A stretch of DNA of 64,000 nt from Nitratireductor alexandrii (GTDB lineage Bacteria > Pseudomonadota > Alphaproteobacteria > Rhizobiales > Rhizobiaceae), in assembly GCF_004000215.1 (NCBI RefSeq), contig NZ_RBVY01000003.1:292970-356969 (forward strand), written 5' to 3'. The notes under the pieces were generated by a model, which saw only the letters and a list, made by a program, of their open reading frames with translations, searched no databases and was not told where the DNA came from. Made by a program: the position numbers and the translations under genes. Numbering within the stretch: the stretch's first letter is position 1; each line of letters starts with the position of its first letter. Positions 35,397-45,067 of the stretch are shown here, piece by piece.

Positions 35397-37454
35397 ATGC
35401 CCGACACAAACGCCGCCTTCGCGCTCGAGACCCATCCGTTGGTCGATTGGACCGCACCGTGCGGCCTGCCGGATTTCGCCCGCATCCGCGACGAGGACTT
35501 CGCCGAGGCCTTCGATGCCGCGCTCCTGGCCCATCGCCGCGAGATCGACGCGATCGCCGCCAATCCGGAGTCCGCGACGATCGACAACACGCTGGCCGCG
35601 CTCGAACTCGCCGGCCAGCCCTTGTCGCGCATCGCCGCCATCTTCTGGTGCAAGGCCGGCGCCCATACCAACGACGTGCTCCAGGCGCTCGAACGTGAAA
35701 TCGCGCCCGCCATGGCGCGTCATTTCTCGGCCATTGCGATGAACGCGGCGCTGTTTGCCCGTATCGACGATCTGTATCGACGCCGCGACGCACTCGGCCT
35801 CGATCCCGAAACGGCCCACGTGCTGGAAAAGACCTGGAAGGGGTTTGTTCGTTCCGGCGCACGACTCGGCGAGGCCGACAAGGCGCGCCTTGCCGAAATC
35901 AACGAGGAACTGGCCGGGCTCGGGGCGCAATTCGGCCAGAACGTGCTCGCCGATGAAAGCGACTGGGCGCTGTTTCTCGACGAGGCCGATCTCGACGGCC
36001 TGCCCGAGCCGCTGCGCGCGGCGATGGCCGAAGCAGCCGACGGGCGCGGCCGGAAGGGGTGTTTCGCCGTGACGCTGTCGCGGTCGATCATCGAACCGTT
36101 TCTCGCCCATGCCGAACGTCGCGACCTGCGCGAAGCGGCGTTCAAGGCCTTCGTCGGCCGTGGCGACAATCGCGGCAAGACCGACAACGCGCCGATCGTG
36201 GCGCGCACGCTCGCCCTGCGCGCCGAAAAGGCCCGGCTTCTCGGTTATGCCTCCTACGCGGCGCTGAAGCTCGACGACACGATGGCGAAAACGCCCGAAG
36301 CGGTGTTCGGCCTGCTCGATCCGGTCTGGCGGGAAGCCAAGCGCAAGGCGGCGGAGGACCAGGCCGAACTACAGCGGCTCGCCGCCGCCGAGGGTCTGAA
36401 CGCGCCGATCGCCGCCTGGGATTGGCGCTACTTTCAGGAAAAGCTGCGCCAGGAGAAGTTCGCCTTCGACGACGGCGCGCTCAAACCCTTTTTCCGGCTG
36501 GAAAACGTCATCGCCGCCTGTTTCGATGTCGCCGGGCGCCTGTTCGGCCTGATCTTCGAGGAGAAGAAGGAACTTGCCACCTGGCATCAGGACGTGCGCG
36601 TGTTCGAGGTGAAAAACGCCGACGGCGCGCACCGCGCCATGTTCTTAGCCGACTATTTCAACCGCCCGTCGAAGCGGTCGGGCGCGTGGATGAGCCGGCT
36701 GCAGGCGGCCTGGTCGCTCGGCGAGGGCGCGACGCCGATCGTCTTCAACGTGATGAATTTCGCCAAGCCGCCGGCCGGGAAACCAGCGCTGCTGTCGCTC
36801 GACGAGGCCCGCACGCTGTTTCATGAATTTGGCCATGCGCTGCATGGCATGCTGAGCGAGGTGACCTGGCCGTCCGTCTCCGGCACTTCGGTCGCGCGCG
36901 ATTTCGTCGAGCTGCCCTCGCAGCTATACGAACACTGGCTGACCGTGCCGCAAATTCTGGAAAAACACGCCCGCCACTACGAGACCGGCGCGCCGATGCC
37001 GGCCGAGCTGGCCGCGCGCATGGAGGCGGCGCGTAATTTCGACGCCGGCTTCGCCACTGTCGAGTTTGCCGCCTCCGCGCTTGTCGACATGGCCTTTCAT
37101 GCCCGTTCGGAAGCGCCTGAGGATCCGCTTCGTTTCGAAGCCGAAACGCTTTCCGGCCTCGGCATGCCGGACGCGATCGCCATGCGCCACCGCACACCGC
37201 ATTTCCTGCACGTGTTTTCCGGGGACGGCTATTCGGCCGGTTATTATTCCTACATGTGGTCGGAAGTGCTCGACGCCGACGCGTTCAGCGCCTTCGAGGA
37301 GAGCGGCGACCCGTTCGACCCGGCGCTGGCGGAGAAACTGCGCCGCCACATCTACGCCGCCGGCGGCACGGCCGACCCGGAAGCGCTTTATCAAGCCTTC
37401 CGCGGCCAGATGCCTTCGCCTGACGCGATGATGAAAAAGCGCGGCCTCGCCTGA
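35397..37454 (+). CDS. prlC: M3 family oligopeptidase A
   Basis: Cytoplasmic zinc metallopeptidase that degrades short peptides. The zinc motif is HEFGHALHGM, with His476 and His480, and the downstream Glu is in FVELPSQLYEHW. GYSAGYYSYMWSEVLDAD near the C terminus lines the active site. The 685-aa length is right for OpdA/PrlC. ATG 35397 is chosen with GGA 8 bases upstream; an earlier ATG would add 14 residues. It is divergent from the marR-MFS pair. Confidence 0.95.
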   Translation: MPDTNAAFALETHPLVDWTAPCGLPDFARIRDEDFAEAFDAALLAHRREIDAIAANPESATIDNTLAALELAGQPLSRIAAIFWCKAGAHTNDVLQALEREIAPAMARHFSAIAMNAALFARIDDLYRRRDALGLDPETAHVLEKTWKGFVRSGARLGEADKARLAEINEELAGLGAQFGQNVLADESDWALFLDEADLDGLPEPLRAAMAEAADGRGRKGCFAVTLSRSIIEPFLAHAERRDLREAAFKAFVGRGDNRGKTDNAPIVARTLALRAEKARLLGYASYAALKLDDTMAKTPEAVFGLLDPVWREAKRKAAEDQAELQRLAAAEGLNAPIAAWDWRYFQEKLRQEKFAFDDGALKPFFRLENVIAACFDVAGRLFGLIFEEKKELATWHQDVRVFEVKNADGAHRAMFLADYFNRPSKRSGAWMSRLQAAWSLGEGATPIVFNVMNFAKPPAGKPALLSLDEARTLFHEFGHALHGMLSEVTWPSVSGTSVARDFVELPSQLYEHWLTVPQILEKHARHYETGAPMPAELAARMEAARNFDAGFATVEFAASALVDMAFHARSEAPEDPLRFEAETLSGLGMPDAIAMRHRTPHFLHVFSGDGYSAGYYSYMWSEVLDADAFSAFEESGDPFDPALAEKLRRHIYAAGGTADPEALYQAFRGQMPSPDAMMKKRGLA

Positions 37455-37468
37455 TTGTCTACCGCCCG

Positions 37469-38053
37469 CTACGCGTAGGGGTCCTTGGGCGCGCGATCGT
37501 CCGACAGCGAGGGCCGGGCGCGCGCCACCAGCGCCTCGATCGCGTCGGCAAGATGCACGGCGGCGATGTTGTAGTCGCCGCGCGCGACCCGGATTTCATG
37601 CGCGGCCATCAGCACGTCGGCATGGCAGAAACCCTGCGGCGGCTCGAAGCGATAGCAGGCCAGTTCGATCAACAGGCCGAGTGGGTCCTTGAAATAGATC
37701 GAGTCCATGAAGCCGCGATCCTTGACCCCGCTATGGTCGATCTTGCGTTCGTCGAGCCGATCCACCGCTTGCAGAAAGGTGGCGCGCGACACCGAAAAGG
37801 CGATGTGGTGCACGCAGCCGGGCTCGGTCGGCGTGCGCGCGGGGTCGGGTTTGCGGCTCTCGTCGGTGAAGATGGTGATCAGCCGGCCGTCGCCCGGATC
37901 GAAATAGAGATGGCTCTCGCTCGCCCTGTCGAGATTCGGCTGCTCGAAAACGAACGGCATGCCGAGCACGCCCTCCCAAAAGTCGATCGAGGTTTGCCGG
38001 TCCGCACCCACCAGCGTGATGTGGTGCACGCCCTGCGACTGGAGTCTCTGCAT
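37469..38053 (-). CDS. VOC (glyoxalase/dioxygenase fold) family protein
   Basis: A 194-aa vicinal-oxygen-chelate protein with two beta-alpha modules. GVHHITLVGADRQTSIDFWEG gives the first metal His (HHITL), GCVHHIAFSVSR the second, and FKDPLGLLIELACY the Glu ligand (LIEL). This is the metal triad of ring-cleaving dioxygenases and glyoxalases. The substrate is unknown. It lies between oligopeptidase A and the S2P protease, on the minus strand. The C-terminal ~60 residues are outside the fold. Confidence 0.88.
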   Translation of the reverse strand: MQRLQSQGVHHITLVGADRQTSIDFWEGVLGMPFVFEQPNLDRASESHLYFDPGDGRLITIFTDESRKPDPARTPTEPGCVHHIAFSVSRATFLQAVDRLDERKIDHSGVKDRGFMDSIYFKDPLGLLIELACYRFEPPQGFCHADVLMAAHEIRVARGDYNIAAVHLADAIEALVARARPSLSDDRAPKDPYA

Positions 38054-38236
38054 CCGCGCCTCCCTTTCCGGTCATCGCCCTGCGGCGTTCTTGCGGGCAC
38101 AGACGCTGCCCCACGCCGCTTCTCGCCGCGTCCCTAACACAGCCGGCGAACCGTGCCGGACTGTCGCACAGGATATAAAAACCGGTCTATATTGAGCACG
38201 CGCCCCGTCAGGCCACAACCACCGCAGGAGCACCCC

Positions 38237-39316
38237 ATGCAATGGTCCTTCCCGATCGGCCGGCTGGCCGGCAGCGAGATTCGAATCCACCTCACCTTCT
38301 TCCTGCTGCTTTTGTGGATCGGGATTGCGCATTTCCAGCACGGAGGCTCGGCCGCCGCCGTGGAGGGCATCGCCTTCGTGATCGCGATCTTCGCCTGCGT
38401 GGTTCTGCACGAGCTCGGCCACGCGGTCGCGGCGCGGCGCTACGGCATCGCGACGCCGCGCATCACCCTGTTGCCGATCGGCGGCGTTGCCGAACTGGAG
38501 CGGATGCCGGAAAAGCCGTCTGAAGAGATCGTCGTGGCGCTCGCCGGACCGCTGGTCAACGTTGTGATCGCGGCAGTCCTGTTCCTCATACTCGGCGCCC
38601 AGGTCGATACCAGCACGCTGACGGCGATGGAAGACCCCGCCGGCGGCTTCGTGGCGAGACTGGCGGCGGTCAATGTCGTGCTTGTGCTGTTCAACCTGAT
38701 TCCCGCCTTCCCGATGGATGGCGGCCGGGTGTTGCGGGCCTTGCTGGCCACGCGCTATCCGCGTGTGCGCGCCACCCAGATCGCGGGCACGGTCGGCCAG
38801 TTCGCGGCCTTCGCCTTCGGTTTTCTCGGGCTTGTCGGGGGCAATCCGCTTTTGATCTTCGTCGCGATCTTCGTCTATCTCGCCGCGACTGCGGAAACCC
38901 AGGTCGTTGGATTGCAGGACGCCGCGCGCTCGGTCGCGATCCGCGACGCCATGATCACCTCATACGAGGCACTCGGTCCGACCTCGACCCTATCGCATGC
39001 CGCAGATCTGCTGTTGCGCACCACCCAGCACGAATTCCCGGTCGTGGACGGCGGCGGCAGGCTGCGCGGCGTGCTCACCCGCGCCGGGCTGGTCGAGGGC
39101 ATGCGCGAAAACGGCGCCGACGCCCCGGCGGTCGAGGCGATGGTGCACGACATCCCCTCCGTCCGCGAGCAGGACGGGCTCGACGATGCCCTCGCGGCCC
39201 TGCAGAAAAGCGGGGCGCCGGCGGTGGCGATCGTCGACGGCGACGATCGTTTCCTCGGCTATGTCACGATGGAGAATATCGGCGAACTGATGATGCTGCG
39301 CGCCGCGACGGCGTAG
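38237..39316 (+). CDS. Site-2 protease (M50) with C-terminal CBS pair
   Basis: A 359-aa intramembrane zinc protease. The first metal motif is VVLHELGHAVAARR (His58 and His62 of HExxH), and the Asp ligand is in NLIPAFPMDGGRVLRAL (NPxPxxDGG type). There are five to six transmembrane helices up to about residue 225. Two CBS motifs follow from about residue 230 (AIRDAMIT ... EFPVVDGGGRLRGVLTR and VHDIPSVREQDGLDDALAAL). AGGAG lies 7-11 bases before the ATG. M50-CBS proteases of this kind sense small ligands through the CBS pair; the target protein is unknown. Confidence 0.92.
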   Translation: MQWSFPIGRLAGSEIRIHLTFFLLLLWIGIAHFQHGGSAAAVEGIAFVIAIFACVVLHELGHAVAARRYGIATPRITLLPIGGVAELERMPEKPSEEIVVALAGPLVNVVIAAVLFLILGAQVDTSTLTAMEDPAGGFVARLAAVNVVLVLFNLIPAFPMDGGRVLRALLATRYPRVRATQIAGTVGQFAAFAFGFLGLVGGNPLLIFVAIFVYLAATAETQVVGLQDAARSVAIRDAMITSYEALGPTSTLSHAADLLLRTTQHEFPVVDGGGRLRGVLTRAGLVEGMRENGADAPAVEAMVHDIPSVREQDGLDDALAALQKSGAPAVAIVDGDDRFLGYVTMENIGELMMLRAATA

Positions 39317-39336
39317 ACGGAGGTCGACGACATCGC

Positions 39337-39645
39337 TCAGTCGGGAAAACACGCTTTCGGAATGTCGGGCCACACCGCCTCGTCGCAACCCAATGCCGCG
39401 CGGCGACGCTTAAACTCGTCGGAAATCGGCCCGGTGACGACCGGATCGACCCAGGCGACCGACGCCTCCATCTCCTCCGGCAGAACGCCTTGCCGGTCCG
39501 GCGCGCTCACGCCGTCCCGCTCGTGCGGGGCCGGCGGACTGGCTACAAGCATGCCCGGAACGCCGAGCGCGACGGCCAGCGCCGTCATCATGGCCACGGT
39601 CCACCGCCTTCCGGCGCGAGTTTGCACGGCTGGTTGGTCATTCAT
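39337..39645 (-). CDS. Small exported or membrane-anchored protein
   Basis: A 102-aa protein starting MNDQPAVQTRAGRRW, with a hydrophobic stretch (TVAMMTALAVALGVPGMLVA) that acts as signal peptide or anchor. The mature part is acidic and ends RRAALGCDEAVWPDIPKACFPD, split here as GCDEAVWPDIPKAC plus FPD. The paired Cys around WP..P is a pattern I have seen in small rhizobial secreted proteins. No function is known. It converges with the S2P gene. No clear ribosome binding site is visible. Confidence 0.6.
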   Translation of the reverse strand: MNDQPAVQTRAGRRWTVAMMTALAVALGVPGMLVASPPAPHERDGVSAPDRQGVLPEEMEASVAWVDPVVTGPISDEFKRRRAALGCDEAVWPDIPKACFPD

Positions 39646-39833
39646 GCAGGCATGACGCGCGAAATTCGTAAATGTTCCGTAAATTTCTCCGCCTGCCCGC
39701 CACGACCGGCATTTGGCCGCCGGGCGGAAGCCGATGCGGGAAGCCCCTTTCGCAGATGCGAAAAAGCCTGTAAGAGCGCCGCACTGAAACGGGCGCGGCA
39801 AAAGGAAGCGCCCCCGAAGCTTCCGAGAGACAC

Positions 39834-41660
39834 ATGAACCTCCGCAATATCGCGATCATCGCGCACGTCGACCATGGCAAGACCACGCTGGTCGACGCGT
39901 TGTTGAAACAGTCCGGCGCCGTGCGCGAACATCAACGCGTCAGCGAACGCGTGATGGACTCCAACGATCTGGAGAAGGAGCGCGGCATCACCATTCTCGC
40001 CAAGGCGACGTCGGTGGAGTGGAAGGACACGCGCATCAACATCGTCGACACACCCGGCCACGCCGATTTTGGCGGCGAGGTGGAGCGCATCCTGTCGATG
40101 GTCGACGGCGCCATCGTGCTCGTCGATGCGGCCGAGGGGCCGATGCCGCAGACCAAATTCGTGGTCGGCAAGGCGCTGAAGGTCGGGCTGCGCCCAATCG
40201 TGGCCGTCAACAAGATCGACCGGCCGGATGCGCGCGCCGACGAGGTCATCAACGAGGTATTCGATCTGTTCGCCGCGCTGGACGCCACCGACGAGCAGCT
40301 CGATTTTCCAATTCTCTACGGCTCCGGCCGCGACGGCTGGATGGCCGAACAGCCCGAAGGTCCCAAACAGGACGGGCTGGCACCGTTGTTCGATCTGGTG
40401 CTGAACCACGTGCCCGCGCCGACAGTCGCCGAGGGCCCGTTCCGCATGATCGGCACGATCCTGGAAGCCAACCCGTTTCTCGGCCGCATCATCACCGGGC
40501 GCATCGAGGCCGGGTCGCTGAAGCCGAATCAGGCCGTCAAGGTTCTGCATCACGACGGCTCGCTGCTGGAAACCGGCCGCGTGTCGAAAATTCTCGCCTT
40601 TCGCGGCCTCGAGCGCCAGCCGATCGAGGCCGCGCAGGCCGGCGACATCGTCGCCATTGCCGGATTGTCGAAGGGCACCGTCGCCGACACGTTCTGCGAT
40701 CCGGCCTTGGCCGAGCCGATGCCGGCCCAGCCGATCGATCCGCCGACCGTGACCATGTCCTTCATCGTCAACGATTCCCCGCTCGCCGGCACCGAGGGCG
40801 ACAAGGTCACGAGCCGCGTCATCCGCGACCGGCTCTTGCGCGAGGCCGAGGGCAATGTCGCGCTGAAGATCGAGGAATCGAACGACAAGGACTCCTTCTA
40901 CGTCTCCGGTCGCGGCGAATTGCAGCTCGCCGTTCTGATCGAGACCATGCGCCGCGAGGGTTTCGAGCTTGCCGTCTCGCGCCCGCGCGTGGTCATGCAA
41001 AAGGACGAGACCGGCCAATTGCTCGAGCCGGTCGAGGAGGTCGTGATCGACGTCGACGAGGAGCATTCCGGCGTCGTCGTGCAGAAGATGTCGGAGCGCA
41101 AGGCCGAGATGATAGAACTCAAGCCGTCGGGCGGCGCCCGCCAGCGGCTGGTTTTCCACGCGCCCACACGCGGCCTGATCGGCTATCAGTCGGAACTGCT
41201 GACCGACACGCGGGGGACCGCGGTGATGAACCGGCTGTTTTACGAATACCAGCCCTACAAGGGCGAATTGCCCGGCCGCACCAACGGCGTCCTGATCGCC
41301 AACGAACCGGGTGAGGCCGTCGCTTATGCGCTGTGGAACCTCGAGGATCGCGGCCCGATGGTCATCGATCCGGGCGTCAAGGTCTATCAGGGCATGATCA
41401 TCGGCATCCATTCCCGCGACAACGACCTCGAGGTCAACGTCCTCAAGGGCAAGAAACTCACCAATGTGCGCGCCGCCGGCAAGGACGACGCCGTCAAGCT
41501 GACGCCGCCGGTGCGCATGACGCTTGAGCGCGCGCTGGCCTGGATCGAGGACGACGAGCTGGTCGAGGTGACGCCGAAATCGATCCGGTTGAGAAAGCTC
41601 TATCTCGATCCGCACGAGCGCAAACGCTTCGAAAAGCAGAAGGCGGCCGGAGCGGCCTGA
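39834..41660 (+). CDS. typA: Ribosome-associated GTPase TypA/BipA
   Basis: Translational GTPase of the elongation-factor family that acts in 50S assembly and stress or cold adaptation. G-motifs: [10 protein letters not shown] (G1), RGITI (G2), [11 protein letters not shown] (G3), NKIDRPDAR (G4). Then come the EF-G-like domains 2, 3 and 5 and the BipA-specific C-terminal region with [20 protein letters not shown]. The 608-aa length is exact. ATG 39834 is preceded by GAGAG. It stands alone. Confidence 0.97.
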   Translation: MNLRNIAIIAHVDHGKTTLVDALLKQSGAVREHQRVSERVMDSNDLEKERGITILAKATSVEWKDTRINIVDTPGHADFGGEVERILSMVDGAIVLVDAAEGPMPQTKFVVGKALKVGLRPIVAVNKIDRPDARADEVINEVFDLFAALDATDEQLDFPILYGSGRDGWMAEQPEGPKQDGLAPLFDLVLNHVPAPTVAEGPFRMIGTILEANPFLGRIITGRIEAGSLKPNQAVKVLHHDGSLLETGRVSKILAFRGLERQPIEAAQAGDIVAIAGLSKGTVADTFCDPALAEPMPAQPIDPPTVTMSFIVNDSPLAGTEGDKVTSRVIRDRLLREAEGNVALKIEESNDKDSFYVSGRGELQLAVLIETMRREGFELAVSRPRVVMQKDETGQLLEPVEEVVIDVDEEHSGVVVQKMSERKAEMIELKPSGGARQRLVFHAPTRGLIGYQSELLTDTRGTAVMNRLFYEYQPYKGELPGRTNGVLIANEPGEAVAYALWNLEDRGPMVIDPGVKVYQGMIIGIHSRDNDLEVNVLKGKKLTNVRAAGKDDAVKLTPPVRMTLERALAWIEDDELVEVTPKSIRLRKLYLDPHERKRFEKQKAAGAA

Positions 41661-41666
41661 CCATCG

Positions 41667-42548
41667 TCAGACGAACAGCGCCCGCGCCTTTTCGACCTCC
41701 GCGCCGATAAAGGCCGACACCGTCTGCACCCGTTTCAGCGGCCGGACGGTCTCGTGGTAGACCAGCCAGTAGGCGCGGCGGATCGGCGGGACTGCCGGCA
41801 CAGGAACCAGCTCGGCGTGGCTGCGGGCGATGAAGGTGTGCAAAATGCCGATGCCGGCTCCGGCGCGCACCGCCTCCGCCTGGCCGAGCGCCGAGGAGAT
41901 CTGGAACCGCGCCTGCCAGCCCGGCGAGAACTCGGCCGCATAGTCGAGGCTCGGACTGATGGCGAGATCCGCGACATAACCGACCAGCCGGTGCGCGGCC
42001 AGTTGCTGCGGGGTCTGCGGCAAGCCGTATTGCGCGGCATAGGCGCGCGAGGCGTAAAGACCGAGCGTGTAGTCGACCAGCTTGGCCGCGACCAGCCGTC
42101 CCTCGCTGGGGCGTTCGACGGTGATGGCGATATCGGCCTCGCGCCTGGACAGCGAAAACGAGCGCGGCACCGGCACCAGCTGGACCGACAGATCCGGGTG
42201 TCGCGCCGTCAGCGTGCCGAGTCGCGGCGCCAGAAAGGCGACACCGAAACCGTCCGGCGCGCCGATCCGGACCGTGCCGGCGATCTCGTCGCCTTCGCCG
42301 GCGATCTCGGCCCGCGCCGCGATCATGTCCGCCTCGATGCGCTCGGCGACGGCAAGAAACCGCTCGCCGGCTTCCGTCATGTCGCTGCCGGAGGTGGTGC
42401 GACGAAAAAGGCGCGCCTTCAGGCTGGCCTCGAGCGCGGCGATGCGCCTGGAGACCGTGGCATGGTTGAGCCCGAGCCGGCGTGCGGCGCCCAGGATCTG
42501 CCCCGCGCGCGCAACCGCCAGGAATATCCGAACATCGTCCCAGTTCAC
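41667..42548 (-). CDS. LysR-family regulator divergent from mmsA
   Basis: A LysR-type activator or repressor with the N-terminal helix-turn-helix NWDDVRIFLAVARAGQILGA and LGLNHATVSRRIAALEASL. The substrate-binding domain follows (from about residue 90). Start GTG 42548 with AAGG 5 bases upstream places the protein at 293 aa and aligns with the usual LysR beginning; an ATG at 42620 would add 24 residues. LysR proteins usually control the divergent gene, so mmsA is the expected target. GAAC-N11-GTTC at 42588-42606 between them is a possible T-N11-A type site, unproven. Confidence 0.9.
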   Translation of the reverse strand: MNWDDVRIFLAVARAGQILGAARRLGLNHATVSRRIAALEASLKARLFRRTTSGSDMTEAGERFLAVAERIEADMIAARAEIAGEGDEIAGTVRIGAPDGFGVAFLAPRLGTLTARHPDLSVQLVPVPRSFSLSRREADIAITVERPSEGRLVAAKLVDYTLGLYASRAYAAQYGLPQTPQQLAAHRLVGYVADLAISPSLDYAAEFSPGWQARFQISSALGQAEAVRAGAGIGILHTFIARSHAELVPVPAVPPIRRAYWLVYHETVRPLKRVQTVSAFIGAEVEKARALFV

Positions 42549-42703
42549 CGCCTTGCCCGCACAGCCGCTTCGTTTGCAAAGAATAATGAACCGATCATGT
42601 CCGTTCGTCAAATTTTGCACAACGGGTGCGTCGGCGCTCGCGTTGCTTTCCGCGTGGGGAAGCGGGACAATGTTGCCGACATCCGATCCAAGGGAGCGAA
42701 ACG

Positions 42704-44200
42704 ATGCAGGAACTCGGACATTTTATCGGTGGTGAGCACGTCGCCGCAACGGGCGGCCGCAGCCAGGATGTGATGCAGCCCATGGACGGCTCGGTGCGCG
42801 GCAAGGTCGCGCTCGGCTCCAAGGACGATCTGCGCAAGGCGGTCGAAAACGCCAAGGCGGCGCAGCCGGCCTGGGCCGCGACCAACCCGCAGCGGCGCGT
42901 GCGCGTGCTGATGAAGTTCCTCGACCTGGTCCAGCAGGAAATGGAGTCTTTGGCCGAACTGCTCGCCCGCGAGCATGGCAAGACGATTCCCGACGCCAAG
43001 GGCGACATCCAGCGCGGCCTCGAGGTCGTCGAAGTTTCCATCGGCGCGCCGCACATGATGAAGGGCGAGTTCACCGACGGCGCCGGCCCCGGCATCGATG
43101 TCTATTCCATGCGCCAGCCGCTCGGCGTCGTCGCCGGCATCACGCCCTTCAACTTTCCCGCCATGATCCCGTTGTGGAAGATCGGCCCGGCGATCGCGGC
43201 CGGCAACGCCTTCATCCTCAAGCCGTCCGAGCGCGATCCGGGCGTGCCGATGCGCCTCGCCGAACTGTTCATCGAGGCCGGTCTGCCGAAGGGCATCCTG
43301 AACGTCGTCAACGGCGACAAGGAGGTGGTCGACGCCATCCTCGACGATCCGGACATCAAGGCCGTCGGTTTCGTCGGCTCGACGCCGATCGCGCAGTATA
43401 TTTACGGCCGCGCCACCGCCAACGGCAAGCGCGCCCAGTGCTTCGGCGGCGCCAAGAACCACATGATCATCATGCCCGACGCCGACATGGACCAGACCGT
43501 CGACGCGCTGATCGGCGCCGGTTACGGATCGGCCGGCGAACGCTGCATGGCGGTCTCGGTCGCCGTGCCGGTCGGCAAGGAGACCGCCGACCGCCTGGTC
43601 GAACGGCTGATTCCGCGCGTGGAGGGGCTCAAGGTCGGCCCGTCGACCGACGTCTCGGCCGATTTCGGCCCGCTGGTCACCAAGCAGGCGCTGGAGCGCG
43701 TCAAGGGTTACGTCGATCTCGGCATCGAGGAAGGCGCCAAGCTGGTCGTCGACGGCCGCGGCTTCACCATGCAGGGTTACGAGGACGGCTATTACATGGG
43801 CGGCTGCCTGTTCGACCACGTCACCTCCGACATGCGCATCTACAAGGAGGAGATCTTTGGGCCCGTCCTGTCGGTGGTTCGCGCCAACACCTATGAAGAA
43901 GCGTTGAAGCTGCCCAACGAGCATGAATACGGCAACGGCGTCGCCATCTTCACCCGCGACGGCGACGCCGCGCGCGATTTCGCCGCCCGCGTCGAGGTCG
44001 GCATGGTCGGCGTCAACGTGCCGATCCCGGTGCCGATCGCCTACTATACGTTCGGCGGCTGGAAGGGTTCTGCCTTCGGCGACCTGAACCAGCACGGCCC
44101 GGACGCGTTCCGCTTCTACACCAAGACCAAGACCGTCACCTCGCGCTGGCCGTCCGGCGTCAAGGACGGCGCGGAATTCGTCATCCCGACCATGAACTGA
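42704..44200 (+). CDS. mmsA: CoA-acylating methylmalonate-semialdehyde dehydrogenase
   Basis: Oxidises methylmalonate or malonate semialdehyde to propionyl-CoA or acetyl-CoA in valine, beta-alanine and inositol breakdown. The catalytic Cys281 lies in GSAGERCMAVSVAV. GITPFNFPAMIPLWKI and CFGGAKNHMIIMPDADM are subfamily signatures that distinguish MmsA from other aldehyde dehydrogenases. The 498-aa length is normal. AGGGAGCGAAACG before the ATG is a good ribosome binding site. It is followed by a rho-independent terminator, so it is a single-gene unit. Confidence 0.95.
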   Translation: MQELGHFIGGEHVAATGGRSQDVMQPMDGSVRGKVALGSKDDLRKAVENAKAAQPAWAATNPQRRVRVLMKFLDLVQQEMESLAELLAREHGKTIPDAKGDIQRGLEVVEVSIGAPHMMKGEFTDGAGPGIDVYSMRQPLGVVAGITPFNFPAMIPLWKIGPAIAAGNAFILKPSERDPGVPMRLAELFIEAGLPKGILNVVNGDKEVVDAILDDPDIKAVGFVGSTPIAQYIYGRATANGKRAQCFGGAKNHMIIMPDADMDQTVDALIGAGYGSAGERCMAVSVAVPVGKETADRLVERLIPRVEGLKVGPSTDVSADFGPLVTKQALERVKGYVDLGIEEGAKLVVDGRGFTMQGYEDGYYMGGCLFDHVTSDMRIYKEEIFGPVLSVVRANTYEEALKLPNEHEYGNGVAIFTRDGDAARDFAARVEVGMVGVNVPIPVPIAYYTFGGWKGSAFGDLNQHGPDAFRFYTKTKTVTSRWPSGVKDGAEFVIPTMN

Positions 44201-44262
44201 TCGTCGCGGACCGCTTCGATCGGCAAGCTGCGGCGCCAGCGCCGCAGCGTCGCCCCACCGAC

Positions 44263-44290
44263 AAGCCCCGTCGATTTCCGGCGGGGTTTT
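44263..44290 (+). terminator. Rho-independent terminator of mmsA
   Basis: AAGCCCCG...CGGGGTTTT: a 5-bp GC stem extended by A/T pairs, an 11-base loop and a T-run of four. A second perfect 9-bp hairpin (GCTGCGGCG / CGCCGCAGC) precedes it at 44227-44248. Confidence 0.75.
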
Positions 44291-44324
44291 GTCATTTGGC
44301 TGGCGCGCTGAAGTTCCCGACTGC

Positions 44325-44408
44325 TGGCAGCCGGTTCGCCGTTCGCACACGCGTTAAAACAAGAAGCTGGAGCCGGTCTGCGAATCCGTGAAAAGCAGAA
44401 CGGCCCTA
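44325..44408 (+). repeat. RIME-like intergenic repeat, copy 4 (left end truncated)
   Basis: The fourth copy lacks the first ~20 bp and starts at GCAGCCGGTTCGCC, so the left hairpin is broken. The right hairpin GAGCCGGTCTGC...GCAGAACGGCCC is nearly intact. It lies between mmsA (+) and gntR (-). The last bases, CCCTA, include the complement of the gntR stop codon (TAG at 44406-44408). Confidence 0.85.
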
Positions 44409-45056
44409 ACGGCGCGCCGCCGCGTCGGCGTGGGCGTACAAAAGATCCATCAGTCGCCCGGCCTCGGCCGCAGCGGCCGCCTCGTCGCGGTCGAGAATGG
44501 CACGGATCAGGGCGACATGGTGCTCTGCCGCCTCGGTCAGACCGGTATCGCTTTTGTAGCGAAACCAGAAGCGGCGGCTATGCGTCTGCAACGGCGCCGC
44601 CAGACGCGAGGCGAACGGGTTTTCGGCCGCCAGCGCCATCGCCTCGTCGAGCGCCTTGTCCGCCTCGAGAAAGAAGATCACGTTGCCGGAGATCACCGCC
44701 CGCTGCATCGCCATGGCGGCATCGCGGAACTGGCTGCTGGCGGCGTTGGCAACGTTGCGCGCCGCCTCGCGGGCAAGCACGATCTCGACGCCGCGACGCG
44801 CGTCGATCACCTTGCGCCAATCGCCGGCGTGAAGCGCGGCAATGGCGATCCCCGCCCGGGGCCGAATTTCGAGAAGACCTTCCCAGGCGAGCCGCTGGAT
44901 CGCCTCGCGCACCGGTGTGCGTCCGAGCCCGACCTGGTCGATCAGTCCAGCCTCGGTCGTGACGCTGGACGGCGCCAGTTCCAGCGTCACGATCATCCGT
45001 TCGAGCGCGTGATAGGCGCGCGCCGTCGCCGGCTCGGCTGGTTTTGTTTCCGTCAC
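44406..45056 (-). CDS. GntR-family (FadR-type) regulator of the adjacent catabolic cluster
   Basis: A 216-aa regulator with an N-terminal winged helix (LIDQVGLGRTPVREAIQRLA) and an all-helical C-terminal FCD ligand domain (VIDARRGVEIVLAREAARN, then two metal-binding His regions near FWFRYKSD and AEHHVALIRAIL). It is divergent from the DapA-like gene. Four GATATATC palindromes lie between the two starts, the first pair just upstream of its AAGGAG site, so it probably controls both directions. It is likely released by a hydroxyproline-pathway metabolite, by inference. Confidence 0.92.
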   Translation of the reverse strand: MTETKPAEPATARAYHALERMIVTLELAPSSVTTEAGLIDQVGLGRTPVREAIQRLAWEGLLEIRPRAGIAIAALHAGDWRKVIDARRGVEIVLAREAARNVANAASSQFRDAAMAMQRAVISGNVIFFLEADKALDEAMALAAENPFASRLAAPLQTHSRRFWFRYKSDTGLTEAAEHHVALIRAILDRDEAAAAAEAGRLMDLLYAHADAAARR

Positions 45057-45067
45057 ATGGGCTCTCC

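Noticed and set aside
42704-44200. MmsA as the missing semialdehyde dehydrogenase of the hydroxyproline cluster
   Set aside because: It carries MmsA-specific signatures, has its own terminator and LysR regulator, and is separated from the cluster by a repeat and the gntR gene on the other strand.
42608-44350. A 580-codon minus-strand frame opposite mmsA
   Set aside because: Antisense shadow; mmsA has its complete active site and terminator.
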